A stretch of 64,000 nt of DNA, from contig CAVQWT010000006.1 in assembly GCA_963717705.1 (NCBI GenBank), positions 62,001 through 126,000 of the forward strand, in the 5' to 3' direction. Below are positions 35,968-45,774 of this stretch, in pieces. The translations under genes were made by a program, and so were the position numbers. The stretch comes from CAVQWT01 sp963717705 (GTDB lineage Bacteria; Pseudomonadota; Gammaproteobacteria; Burkholderiales; Casimicrobiaceae). Each line of letters begins with the position of its first letter. Within the stretch, counting starts at the first letter, position 1. The notes under the pieces were generated by a model, which searched no databases, had not been told where the DNA came from, and was given only the letters and a program-made list of their open reading frames with translations.

Positions 35968-37253
35968 CCGGCCTCGTCATCTTCGGACTGCTGTCGGTGC
36001 TGATGCTCACCGGCATGCCGATCTCGATTTCGCTCGGCCTCACCGTGCTGACGTTCCTGTTCACGATGACCAACGTGCCGCTCGAGTCGGTCGCGCTGAA
36101 GCTCTTCACCGGCATCGAGAAGTTCGAGATCATGGCGATCCCGTTCTTCATCCTCGCCGGCAACTTCCTCACCCACGGCGGCGTCGCCAAGCGGATGATC
36201 CGCTTCGCCACCGCGCTGGTCGGCCACCTGCACGGCGGCCTCGCGCTCGGCGGCGTCGTCGCCTGCGCGCTGTTCGCCGCGGTGTCGGGCAGCTCGCCGG
36301 CGACCGTCGTCGCGATCGGCTCGATCCTGCTGCCGGCGATGGTCAAGCAGGGCTACCCGAAAAAGTTCGGCGTCGGCGTCATCGGCACCGCCGGCGCGCT
36401 GGGCATCCTGATCCCGCCGTCGATCGTGATGGTGATCTACGCGGTGTCGACCAACTCGTCGATCGGGCGGCTGTTCATCGCCGGCATCATCCCGGGACTG
36501 CTGCTCGCCGGGCTGCTGCTGTTCGTCACCTGGGTCGTCGCCAAGATCCGCAAGTACCCGCGGATGCCCAGGGCGAGCCTCAAGGAAGTGCTGCTGGCGT
36601 TCCGCGAGAGCGTCTGGGGGCTGTTCCTGATCGTCGTCGTCATCGGCGGCATCTACACCGGCATCTTCACGCCGACCGAGGCCGCCGCGATGAGCGCCGC
36701 CTACGCGTTCTTCGTCTCGGTGTTCGTGTACAAGGACCTGACGCTGAAGCAGGTGCCGAAGGTGCTGCTCGACAGCGCGAACCTGTCGGCGATGATCCTG
36801 TACATCATCACCAACGCGGTGCTGTTCTCGTTCCTGCTCACCTCCGAGCAGATCCCGCAGGACCTGTCGACCTGGATCAACGCGATGGGGCTGTCGCCGT
36901 GGATGTTCCTGGTCGTCGTCAACATCCTGCTGCTGATCGCCGGCAACTTCATGGAGCCGTCGTCGATCCTGCTGATCACGGCGCCGATCCTGTTCCCCGT
37001 CGCGATGAAGCTCGGCATCGATCCGATCCACCTCGGCATCATCATGACGGTGAACATGGAAATCGGGATGATCACGCCGCCGGTGGGGCTGAACCTCTAC
37101 GTTGCGTCCGGCATCTCCGGGATGGGACTCACCGAGACCACCAAGGCCTGCGCGCCGTGGATCCTGGTGATGCTCGCGTTCCTGCTCCTGATCACCTACG
37201 TGCCGATCATCACGTTGTGGCTGCCCAATCTACTGATGGGCGCGGCGAGCTGA
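35964..37253 (+). CDS. dctM: TRAP transporter large permease DctM
   Basis: This 429-residue inner-membrane protein has about twelve helices and two re-entrant loops, and forms the transport channel with DctQ. Family motifs are SLGLTVLTFLFTM, IMAIPFFILAGNFLTHGGVA, AAVSGSSPATVVAIGSILLP, GVIGTAGALGILIPPSIVMV (first re-entrant loop), GIFTPTEAAAMSAAYAF, and EIGMITPPVGLNLYVASGIS (second loop). The ATG overlaps the dctQ stop (ATGA), so translation is coupled to the possibly damaged dctQ. A hairpin follows 25 bases after the stop. Confidence 0.96.
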   Translation: MTGLVIFGLLSVLMLTGMPISISLGLTVLTFLFTMTNVPLESVALKLFTGIEKFEIMAIPFFILAGNFLTHGGVAKRMIRFATALVGHLHGGLALGGVVACALFAAVSGSSPATVVAIGSILLPAMVKQGYPKKFGVGVIGTAGALGILIPPSIVMVIYAVSTNSSIGRLFIAGIIPGLLLAGLLLFVTWVVAKIRKYPRMPRASLKEVLLAFRESVWGLFLIVVVIGGIYTGIFTPTEAAAMSAAYAFFVSVFVYKDLTLKQVPKVLLDSANLSAMILYIITNAVLFSFLLTSEQIPQDLSTWINAMGLSPWMFLVVVNILLLIAGNFMEPSSILLITAPILFPVAMKLGIDPIHLGIIMTVNMEIGMITPPVGLNLYVASGISGMGLTETTKACAPWILVMLAFLLLITYVPIITLWLPNLLMGAAS

Positions 37254-37277
37254 GCGCACGACGGGGCAGCAACGACG

Positions 37278-37307
37278 ACGGGCCGCGCGATGCGGCCCGT
37301 TGCGTTT
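37278..37307 (+). terminator. probable terminator of the dctPQM operon
   Basis: ACGGGCCGC-GCGAT-GCGGCCCGT is a perfect 9-bp stem with a 5-base loop, followed by TGCGTTT. The T-run is short, so it may be a weak intrinsic terminator. It lies 25 bases after the dctM stop. Confidence 0.6.
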
Positions 37308-37362
37308 GGGCCGGCCGCCTGCCGCGGCCTGGCAGAACTGTCCGCCCGACACCCCGGCACGG

Positions 37363-37406
37363 CGCCGGTTTGACCGTCGGCGCTCGCCGGTTTGACCGTC
37401 GGCGCT
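37363..37406. repeat. perfect 22-base tandem duplication
   Basis: CGCCGGTTTGACCGTCGGCG plus CT is repeated exactly at 37363-37384 and 37385-37406. Each unit can form a CGCCG...CGGCG hairpin (6 bp in the first copy). It lies between the dctM hairpin and the ndk promoter. Confidence 0.9.
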
Positions 37407-37535
37407 CTCGTGCACGCCGTTGCCGGGCCGGCCGCCGTCCACGGTCGAAGCCGGCGCCGCCGCTTGAGCGTCGCGGGCGCCTCCGTGCCGCCCGCCGACG
37501 AAGGCCCGGCGTCCGCGACGGACCAGGCGGCAAAG

Positions 37536-37544
37536 TGTTATAAT
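37536..37544 (+). promoter_or_regulatory. ndk extended -10 promoter
   Basis: TGTTATAAT is a perfect extended -10 element (TGn plus consensus TATAAT) in an AT-rich patch 39 bases before the ndk ATG. No good -35 is visible, consistent with an extended -10 promoter. It probably drives the long housekeeping series. Confidence 0.7.
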
Positions 37545-37582
37545 TTTGAATTTTCTGGCTTTTACGCTCTGGAGACGCACAA

Positions 37583-38008
37583 ATGGCGGTCGAACGCACC
37601 CTTTCCATCATCAAGCCCGACGCGGTCGCGAAGAACGTGATCGGCAAGATCTACTCGCGCTTCGAGACCAACGGCCTGCGCATCGTCGCGGCCCAGATGC
37701 GCTGGCTGTCGCCGAAGGAAGCCGAGGGCTTCTACGCGGTCCATCGCGAACGGCCTTTCTTCAAGGACCTGGTCGGGTTCATGATCTCGGGCCCGGTGAT
37801 GATCCAGGTGCTCGAGGGCGAGAACGCGATCGCCAAGAACCGCGACCTGATGGGCGCGACCGACCCGAAAAAGGCCGCCGCGGGCACGATCCGCGCGGAT
37901 TTCGCCGAATCGATCGACGCCAACGCGGTCCACGGCTCCGACGGCCCCGACACCGCGGCGGCGGAAATCGCCTATTTCTTCCCGGCGCTCGCGGTCCACG
38001 GCCGCTGA
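37583..38008 (+). CDS. ndk: nucleoside diphosphate kinase
   Basis: This 141-residue enzyme (E. coli 143) transfers the gamma-phosphate from ATP to other nucleoside diphosphates through a phosphohistidine. The N-terminal ERTLSIIKPDAVAKNVIGKI and the active-site NAVHGSDGPDTAAAEIAYFF, with the catalytic histidine in HGSD, are complete. GGAG lies 9 bases before the ATG. It is the first gene of the conserved block ending near purA, as in many betaproteobacteria. Confidence 0.98.
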   Translation: MAVERTLSIIKPDAVAKNVIGKIYSRFETNGLRIVAAQMRWLSPKEAEGFYAVHRERPFFKDLVGFMISGPVMIQVLEGENAIAKNRDLMGATDPKKAAAGTIRADFAESIDANAVHGSDGPDTAAAEIAYFFPALAVHGR

Positions 38009-38063
38009 CGCGTCGACCGCCTCTCGACCCTCCTGCCCGACCGCCCTGCCCCGACTGCAGCCG

Positions 38064-39178
<1,115 letters not shown>

Positions 39179-39182
<4 letters not shown>

Positions 39183-40051
39183 CTATGTTTCCGGAGCCGA
39201 CCATGCGCCCGCACCCGCCGCATTCATCCCCGCCGCGTTCGCGCCGGGCGACACGCTCGCTGCGGTCGCTGGCCGCACTCTCGCTCGCCGTGCTGCTCGG
39301 CGCGTGCGCGTCGAAGGAACCCGCGCCGCAACCGCAGCAGCCGACCCAGCCCGAGCCGCCGCCGCGCATCCAGGAGGCGCCCGCGGCCACCCGGGCGCAG
39401 CTCAAGCAGGAGCTCGCCGCCGGGTACTACGAGCGCGGCCAGATGGACGTCGCGCTCGAGGAGCTCGACGGGGCGGTGAAGCTCGACCCCAACAACGCCC
39501 GGATCTACAACGTCTACGGGCTCGTGTACACCCAACTGGGCGAGAATGCCAAGGCGGAGGAGAACTTCCGCCGCGCGCTGGCGCTGGCGCCGGCCGACTC
39601 GGAGATTCGCCAGAACTGGGGCTGGTACCTCTGCCAGACGGGGCGCCCGCGCGACTCGGTCCCCGAATTCGAGGCGGCGGCGCGCAATCCGCTCTACAAG
39701 ACGCCCTGGATCGCGCTGATCAACGCCGGCAAGTGCAGCGCCGCAGCCGGCGACCCGGTGGCGGCGCAGGCCTACTACCGCCGCGCGTTGACGGTGTCGC
39801 CGAACAACCCGGAGGCGGCGTACAACTTCGCCCTGCTGCAGTACAAGTCGGCGAACTACGGCGACTCGCGCGCGCTGATGCGGATCGTCATGCTGCAGGC
39901 CAACCCGCCTCCCGAAGCGCTGTATCTCGGCCTGTGCACCGAACGCAAGCTCGGCGACCGCCAGTCCGAGGTTTCGTACGTGACGCAGCTGCGCAACCGC
40001 TGGCCCGATTCCGCGGAAACCCGGGCGATCGTCGAAGGAACGTGCGAGTGA
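39179..40051 (+). CDS. pilW: type IV pilus biogenesis/stability lipoprotein PilW (PilF)
   Basis: This 290-residue lipoprotein has a signal with lipobox LLGAC (about residue 40), then a Pro/Gln-rich linker and about six TPR repeats. Examples are AAGYYERGQMDVALEELDGA, DPNNARIYNVYGLVYTQLG, NAKAEENFRRALALAPAD and DPVAAQAYYRRALTVSPNN. In other bacteria PilF/PilW helps the PilQ secretin assemble in the outer membrane. The first ATG overlaps the rlmN stop; ATGs at 39185 and 39203 are alternative starts. No other pilus gene is in the window; its place between rlmN and rodZ is the usual one. Confidence 0.93.
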
Positions 40052-41079
40052 CCGCGAGCGACGTCACGCGCACGGCCGGCGACGAGGCGCTGCCCGCCGC
40101 GTCCGCGGTGGCTGCCGACGCTGCGCCGCCGGCGGCTGCGGCGACCGCGGGCGCGATGCTCGCCGCCGCCCGCGTCCGCGCGGGCCTGTCGATCGACGCC
40201 GTGGCGCAGCAGCTCAAGCTCGGCGTGCGGCAGGTGCAGGCGCTCGAGGACGACAACTTCGCCGCGCTACCCGGCCGCACTTTCGTCCGCGGCTTCGTGC
40301 GCAACTACGCGCGGCTGCTCAAGCTGGACGGCGACGCGGTGCTCGCCGCGCTGCCGGGCTCGAGCGCGGGGCCTGCGCTCGAGGCCCCGTCGCTGCACGA
40401 GACCGCGCCGTCGATCGGCGAACTGCCGACCTCCGGCGGCAATCGGCCGGGCTGGACGCGGTGGGCCATTCCGCTGACGCTGCTCGTCATCATCGCCGGT
40501 GCCGCGGCGTACGAGTTCCTGCGCCCGGCCGGCGACACGCGCCATGCCGGGACCCGGGACACCACCGCGGTCGCGCCGCGCGTCGAGTCCGCCAGGCCGC
40601 CGCCGGAAAGCGGCGTGGTCGCGCTGCCGAACCCGATCCCGCCCGGTGGCGGTTCGGCTGGCGATGCCGGCAACGGCGCACCGCACGCGTCGAAGGCGGC
40701 CCCCGCCACGGGCTCGAGCGCTGCCGCGCCGTCGCCGCCGATGTCCGCGCCGTCCGCCCCGGCCGGTGGCGCCGCGACCGCCCCCGCCGCGGCCGCAGCG
40801 CCCGCCGCCGCGGCCGCGACGGCAACGACCCCGGCGGCAGGCGATGTCACGCTGACGCTCGCGTACAAGGATTCGTCGTGGACCGAGATCCGCGACCGGA
40901 CGGGGCGCGTGCTGCTCTCCCGGATGAACGAGGGCGGGCAGACGCAGACCGTTTCCGGCCAGCCCCCGTTCGACCTTACGATCGGCAACGCCGTCGACGT
41001 GACGCTGCGCTACAACGGCAAGCCGGTCGATCTCGCGCCGCACACGCGCCAGAACGTCGCGCGCTTCACGCTGCCCTGA
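40048..41079 (+). CDS. rodZ: RodZ-like cytoskeletal/helix-turn-helix membrane protein
   Basis: This 343-residue single-pass inner-membrane protein links MreB to cell-wall synthesis. A cytoplasmic helix-turn-helix (AARVRAGLSIDAVAQQLKLG through QVQALEDDNFAALPG) is followed by GRTFVRGFVRNYARLLKLD. The single helix WAIPLTLLVIIAGAAAYEFL is at about residues 137-156. A long Ala/Pro linker leads to the periplasmic domain starting LTLAYKDSSWTEIRDRTGRV (DUF4115). The GTG at 40048 overlaps the pilW stop (GTGA) with AAGGA 8 bases upstream; GTG at 40042 is too close to that site. Confidence 0.93.
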   Translation: MTASDVTRTAGDEALPAASAVAADAAPPAAAATAGAMLAAARVRAGLSIDAVAQQLKLGVRQVQALEDDNFAALPGRTFVRGFVRNYARLLKLDGDAVLAALPGSSAGPALEAPSLHETAPSIGELPTSGGNRPGWTRWAIPLTLLVIIAGAAAYEFLRPAGDTRHAGTRDTTAVAPRVESARPPPESGVVALPNPIPPGGGSAGDAGNGAPHASKAAPATGSSAAAPSPPMSAPSAPAGGAATAPAAAAAPAAAAATATTPAAGDVTLTLAYKDSSWTEIRDRTGRVLLSRMNEGGQTQTVSGQPPFDLTIGNAVDVTLRYNGKPVDLAPHTRQNVARFTLP

Positions 41080-41089
41080 GCCGGACGCG

Positions 41090-42376
41090 ATGAGCGAGCG
41101 AAATCCCATCCTGCGCCGCGCGACGCGGCTGGTCGACATCGGCGGCGTCCGCGTCGGCGGTCACGCGCCCATCGTGGTGCAGTCGATGACCAACACCGAC
41201 ACCGCCGACGTCGCCGCCACGGTGGCCCAGGTCCGCGCGCTCGCCGACGCGGGCTCGGAACTCGTCCGGGTGACGGTCAACACCACCGAGGCGGCCGCGG
41301 CGGTGCCGGCGATCCGCGAGCAGCTCGACGCGCAGGGCTGCCGGGTGCCGCTGATCGGCGACTTCCACTTCAACGGTCACAAGCTGCTCGCCGACGTGCC
41401 CGAATGCGGCATGGCGCTGGCGAAGTTCCGGATCAACCCCGGCAACGTCGGCAAGGGCAGCAAGCGCGACTCGCAGTTCGCGCAGATGATCGAGCATGCG
41501 CTTCGCTGCGGCAAACCGGTCCGCATCGGCGTCAACTGGGGCAGCCTCGACGCCGACCTGCTGGCGCGACTGATGGACGAGAACGCCGCGTTGCCGACGC
41601 CGCGCTCCGCCCCCGCGGTGATGCGCGAGGCGCTGGTCGTCTCCGCGATCGACAGCGCGCGCCGCGCCGAGCAGCTCGGCCTGCCCGGCGATCGCATCGT
41701 GCTGTCGTGCAAGGTGTCCGACGTGCAGGACCTGATCGCGGTGTACGGCGAACTCGCGCTCCGCGCCGACTATCCGCTGCACCTCGGTCTGACCGAGGCC
41801 GGCATGGGCAGCAAGGGCATCGTCGCGTCGACCGCGGCGCTGGCAATCCTGCTGCAGCAGGGCATCGGCGACACGATCCGCGTGTCGCTGACCCCCGAGC
41901 CGAACGGCGACCGCACGACGGAGGTCGTGGTCGCGCAGGAGATCCTGCAGACGATGGGCCTGCGCTCGTTCGCGCCGATGGTGACCGCGTGCCCCGGCTG
42001 CGGCCGCACGACCAGCACCGTGTTCCAGGAGCTCGCGCAGGACATCCAGTCGTACCTGCGCGCGCAGATGCCGGCATGGCGCGAACGCTATCCCGGCGCC
42101 GAGGCGATGCAGGTCGCGGTGATGGGCTGCGTCGTCAACGGGCCCGGCGAGTCCAAGCTCGCCAACGTCGGCATCTCGTTGCCGGGCACCGGCGAGTCGC
42201 CGGTTGCGCCGGTCTACGTCGACGGCCGGAAGACGGTGACGCTCAAGGGCGCGCGCATCGCCGAGGAGTTCACCCGCATCGTCGAGGACTACGTGCGCGC
42301 CACCTACGGCGGCGAGCCGCGCACGCCGGAACTCGACCCGGAGCGGCGCACGATCCCGCTCAAGGCCACGGCCTGA
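41090..42376 (+). CDS. ispG: 4-hydroxy-3-methylbut-2-enyl diphosphate synthase (GcpE)
   Basis: This 428-residue iron-sulfur enzyme converts MEcPP to HMBPP, the penultimate step of the MEP isoprenoid pathway. The N-terminal TIM barrel includes APIVVQSMTNTDTADVAAT and FHFNGHKLL; the C-terminal domain has the [4Fe-4S] cysteines in TACPGCGRTTSTVF and AVMGCVVNGPGES. The length exceeds E. coli IspG (372), as usual for betaproteobacteria. It depends on iron-sulfur assembly such as the ISC genes at the window's end. It lies 10 bases after rodZ and 6 before hisS. Confidence 0.97.
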   Translation: MSERNPILRRATRLVDIGGVRVGGHAPIVVQSMTNTDTADVAATVAQVRALADAGSELVRVTVNTTEAAAAVPAIREQLDAQGCRVPLIGDFHFNGHKLLADVPECGMALAKFRINPGNVGKGSKRDSQFAQMIEHALRCGKPVRIGVNWGSLDADLLARLMDENAALPTPRSAPAVMREALVVSAIDSARRAEQLGLPGDRIVLSCKVSDVQDLIAVYGELALRADYPLHLGLTEAGMGSKGIVASTAALAILLQQGIGDTIRVSLTPEPNGDRTTEVVVAQEILQTMGLRSFAPMVTACPGCGRTTSTVFQELAQDIQSYLRAQMPAWRERYPGAEAMQVAVMGCVVNGPGESKLANVGISLPGTGESPVAPVYVDGRKTVTLKGARIAEEFTRIVEDYVRATYGGEPRTPELDPERRTIPLKATA

Positions 42377-42382
42377 CCCGCG

Positions 42383-43715
42383 ATGAACGAGACCGTGCGC
42401 CCGCAGTCGCCGGTGGCCCCCGCGGCAACCGCCGCGAAGTCCCCCGCCAAGCCCGCCGCGCTGCAGGCGGTGCGCGGGATGAACGACGTGCTGCCCGACG
42501 AGGCGGCGCTGTGGGAGCGCTTCGAGGCAATCGCGCGGGATGTGCTCGTCCGCTACGGCTACCGCAACCTGCGGGTGCCGATCGTCGAGCCGACGGCGCT
42601 GTTCGTCCGCGGCATCGGCGAGGCGACCGACGTCGTCGAGCACGAGATGTACACCTTCGAGGACAAGCTCAACGGCGAGAGCCTGACGCTGCGGCCCGAG
42701 GCGACGGCCGGCGTCGTCCGCGCGGCGATCCAGCACAACCTCACCTACGAGCGCCCGCAGCGCGTCTGGCTCGCCGGGCCGATGTTCCGCCACGAGCGCC
42801 CGCAGAAGGGCCGCTACCGGCAGTTCCACCAGATCAACGCCGAGGCGCTGGGCTTCGCCGGACCCGACGTCGACGCCGAGCAGATCGTGCTGCTGGCGCG
42901 GCTCTGGCGCGAACTCGATCTGACCGACGGCATCCGGCTCAAGCTCAACTCGATCGGCGACGGCGCCGAGCGGCGGGCGCACCGTGGCGCGCTGATCGAG
43001 CACTTCGAGCGGCACCGCGACGTCCTCGACGAGGACGCGAAGCGGCGCCTGCACGTGAATCCGCTGCGGCTGCTCGACAGCAAGAATCCGGCGATGCAGG
43101 AGGTGATCGAGGCCGCGCCGAAGCTCGTCGCCAACCTCGGCGCCGAGTCGCGCGCCCATTTCGACGGCCTGCAGCAGGCGCTCGCCGACGCCGGTGTCGA
43201 CATGGGAGATCGACGGCCGGCTGGTGCGAGGCCTCGACTATTACAATCGCACCGTGTTCGAATGGGTGACCGACCGGCTCGGCGCGCAGGGCACCGTCGC
43301 CGGCGGCGGCCGCTACGACGGCCTGTTCGAGCAGCTGGGCGGCCGGCCGGTGCCGGCCTGCGGCTTCGCCATCGGCATCGAGCGGATGGTGCTGCTGCTG
43401 CAGGACGCGGCGACGCTCGCCACCGACGCCCCGCTCGCCTACGTCGTGCACGCGGGATCCGCGGCGGCGCGCCTCGCCGTCACGGCGGCCGAGGCGCTGC
43501 GCGATGCCGGCGCGGCGGTCGTCGTCAACGGGGGCGGCGGCAGCTTCAAGTCGCAGATGAAACGCGCCGACGCGTCCGGCGCACGCTACGCGCTGCTCCT
43601 GGGCGACGACGAAGCCGCCGCGAGCACCGTCACCGTCAAGCCGCTGCGCGAGGCCGGCGAGCAGCGCACGCTGCCGCTGTCCGCGCTCGTCGCCACCCTG
43701 GTGCCGCGACGCTGA
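42383..43715 (+). CDS. hisS: histidyl-tRNA synthetase, interrupted by a single +1 frameshift
   Basis: This class II synthetase charges tRNA-His. The first frame covers the N-terminus, motif 1 (VRGMNDVLPDEAALWERF), motif 2 (RPEATAGVVRAAIQHNLTYE and MFRHERPQKGRYRQFHQIN) and runs to GLQQALADAGVD. There the family sequence jumps to the next frame as WEIDGRLVRGLDYYNRTVFE, the HisA box, then motif 3 (ACGFAIGIERMVLL) and the anticodon domain ending LVATLVPRR. Reading GAC-(A)-TGGGAG, an extra A near 43202 explains it; without it the protein is 443 residues. The unshifted frame runs on to 43798 with non-HisRS sequence. Since hisS is essential and single-copy in most genomes, a sequence error is likely. 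Confidence 0.9.
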
Positions 43716-43752
43716 GCACCGGCGCAAATCCGCATCCAACGCAAGGAAGAAC

Positions 43753-44508
43753 ATGGCTGTCTACGATCTCGAAGAACAGGACCAGCTCGACGACCTGAAG
43801 GCATGGTGGAGTCGCTGGGGCAACACGGTTTCGGCGGTGATCATCGCCGCGTGCCTCGCCATCGTCGCGTTCCAGGGCTGGCGCTGGTGGCAGGCGAAGC
43901 AGAACGACGAGGCCTCGGCGCTGTACGGCGCCATCAGCACCGCGCTGCGTTCCGGCGACCTCGCCAAGGCCAGGGACGCCGCCGCGCAACTCACCGACCG
44001 GTATGCCGGCACCGCGTACGCAACCCGCGGCGCGCTGCTGTACGCGCGCATGCTGTTCGACCAGGGCGACAAGACCGGCGCACGGACGCAGCTGCAGTGG
44101 GTCGTCGACCGCGGCGGCGAGGACGAGATCCGGGATGTCGCGCGTTTCCGTCTGGCCGAGGTGCAGTTCGACGAGAAGGCCTACGACGCCGCGCTCGCGA
44201 CGCTCGACGCGCGGCATGCCGATTCGTTTTCCGGCGTCTATGCCGACCTGCGCGGCGACATCCTCGCCGCCGCCGGCCGGACGAACGAAGCGCGCACCGC
44301 CTACCAGACCGCGCTGACCCGGCTCGACGCGAAGAGCCCGTACAAGGTCTACGTGCAGGTGAAGCTCGACGCCATCGGCGGTGCCCCGGCGGGCGGCGCG
44401 ACGCCGGTCGCGGGGGGCACTCCCGCCGCCCCGGCTGCGCCGCAAGCCGTCGCGCCCGCCTCCGCGCCACCGGCCTCCGCGCCGCCCGCTGCGGCGCCGA
44501 AGCCCTGA
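43753..44508 (+). CDS. yfgM: YfgM-family periplasmic chaperone/ancillary SecYEG subunit
   Basis: This 251-residue membrane-anchored TPR protein starts MAVYDLEEQDQLDDLKAWW, the strongly conserved YfgM N-terminus. A single helix (VSAVIIAACLAIVAFQGW, about residues 26-43) anchors it, with a periplasmic TPR domain to about residue 205. The C-terminal 40 residues are an Ala/Pro tail. In E. coli YfgM pairs with PpiD at the Sec translocon and aids outer-membrane protein delivery. It precedes bamB, as in E. coli. Confidence 0.93.
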   Translation: MAVYDLEEQDQLDDLKAWWSRWGNTVSAVIIAACLAIVAFQGWRWWQAKQNDEASALYGAISTALRSGDLAKARDAAAQLTDRYAGTAYATRGALLYARMLFDQGDKTGARTQLQWVVDRGGEDEIRDVARFRLAEVQFDEKAYDAALATLDARHADSFSGVYADLRGDILAAAGRTNEARTAYQTALTRLDAKSPYKVYVQVKLDAIGGAPAGGATPVAGGTPAAPAAPQAVAPASAPPASAPPAAAPKP

Positions 44509-44548
44509 CGCCCCTCCGCCACGCACCGCCCGTCCGAATTCCACGCCC

Positions 44549-45727
44549 ATGACCGCTCGCCCGCTCCGCCTTGTCCCCCTGCTCGCGACGCTGGCGCTCG
44601 CCGGCTGCAGCACGCTGTCGTCGTGGATTCCGTCGATTCCCGTGCCGTCGATATCGTGGATGTGGGGCGGCGGCACGAAAAAGCTCGGACCGCTGCCCGA
44701 AATCTCGGCGACGGCGACCGCACAGGCGGTCTGGCAGGTGCCGGTCGGCAAGGCGGCCCCGGGGCTCGCGCCCGCCGTGCTGGCCGATGCCATCTACGCG
44801 GCGGCGACCGACGGCACCGTCGTTCGAGTCGATCCCGCGACCGGACGCACCGCCTGGCGGATCGCGGCCGGAAAGCGCCTCGCCGCCGGCGTCGGCGTCG
44901 ATCCCACCATCGTCGTCGTCGGCACCGACAAGGGCGACGTGCTGGCGTTCGACCCCGACGGCAAGTCGCTGTGGACCTCCCGCGTGTCCAGCGAGGTCGT
45001 GAGTCCGCCCGACGTCGCCGAGGGCATCGTTGCCGTGTGGTCGGGCGACGGGCGGCTCTACGGCCTGTCGTCGGCCGACGGCAAGACCAAGTGGGTGTAC
45101 CAGCGGGCCAACCCGCCGCTGACGGTGCGCAACTACGCGGGCGGCGTGATCTCGCGCGGCGGCGTGTTCGTCGGCACCGCGGGCGGCAAGCTCATCGCGC
45201 TCGACCTCGCCACCGGGCGCGTCGGCTGGGAGGGCAGCGTCGCCACGCCCCGCGGCGCGACCGAGCTCGAACGGATCGCCGACGTGACCAGCCTGCCGGT
45301 CATCGAGCCGACGCAGGCCTGCGCGGTCGCGTTCCAGGGGCGGGTCGCCTGCTTCGAGATCACCCGCGGCACGCTGGTCTGGTCGCGCGACATCTCCAGC
45401 CTCGAGGGCATCGTCGTCGACAACCGGCATCTTTACGTCACCGACGATCGCAGCACCATCCACGCGCTCGACAAGTCCACCGGGGCCACCGTCTGGAAGC
45501 AGGAGCTGCTGAAGGAACGCCGGCTCGGCGGTCCGCAGATCGCCGGGGATTTCGTCGCCGTCGTCGACGGCGAGGGGTACGTCCACCTGCTGGACCGCAA
45601 CAACGGCAAGGTGGTCGGCCGGATGGCCACCGACGGTTCGCCGGCAACCTCGCAGCCGGCCGCCAGCGCCGGCAATGCCGTGTTCCTTTCGACCAACGGC
45701 ACGCTGTTCGCCGTGACCGGGCGCTAG
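44549..45727 (+). CDS. bamB: outer membrane assembly lipoprotein BamB
   Basis: This 392-residue protein (same length as E. coli BamB) has lipobox LALAGC at about residues 15-20. It forms an eight-bladed PQQ-type beta-propeller: repeated blades such as VVRVDPATGRTAWRIAAGK, VLAFDPDGKSLWTSRVS and LIALDLATGRVGWEGSV. BamB assists BamA in inserting beta-barrel proteins into the outer membrane. It lies 40 bases after yfgM and 47 before der. Confidence 0.96.
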   Translation: MTARPLRLVPLLATLALAGCSTLSSWIPSIPVPSISWMWGGGTKKLGPLPEISATATAQAVWQVPVGKAAPGLAPAVLADAIYAAATDGTVVRVDPATGRTAWRIAAGKRLAAGVGVDPTIVVVGTDKGDVLAFDPDGKSLWTSRVSSEVVSPPDVAEGIVAVWSGDGRLYGLSSADGKTKWVYQRANPPLTVRNYAGGVISRGGVFVGTAGGKLIALDLATGRVGWEGSVATPRGATELERIADVTSLPVIEPTQACAVAFQGRVACFEITRGTLVWSRDISSLEGIVVDNRHLYVTDDRSTIHALDKSTGATVWKQELLKERRLGGPQIAGDFVAVVDGEGYVHLLDRNNGKVVGRMATDGSPATSQPAASAGNAVFLSTNGTLFAVTGR

Positions 45728-45774
45728 CGCCGGCCGCGCGGCCGGTTCCCGCCCCGGGCCGCCAGGCCCTCCGC

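Larger units (their letters stand above)
37254..37582. other. 329-base gap between dctM and ndk
   Basis: The gap holds a dctM terminator-like hairpin, a 22-base tandem repeat, and the ndk promoter, each listed separately. No gene was seen. Confidence 0.6.

Noticed and set aside
35871..37031. 386-codon minus-strand frame antisense to dctM
   Set aside because: The translation is a low-complexity Asp/Arg/His/Gln mixture, a known shadow of a membrane-protein gene.
42383..43798. Treating the unshifted 471-residue frame as full hisS
   Set aside because: After residue 273 the sequence becomes Arg-rich and lacks the HisA box and motif 3, which are found in the next frame.
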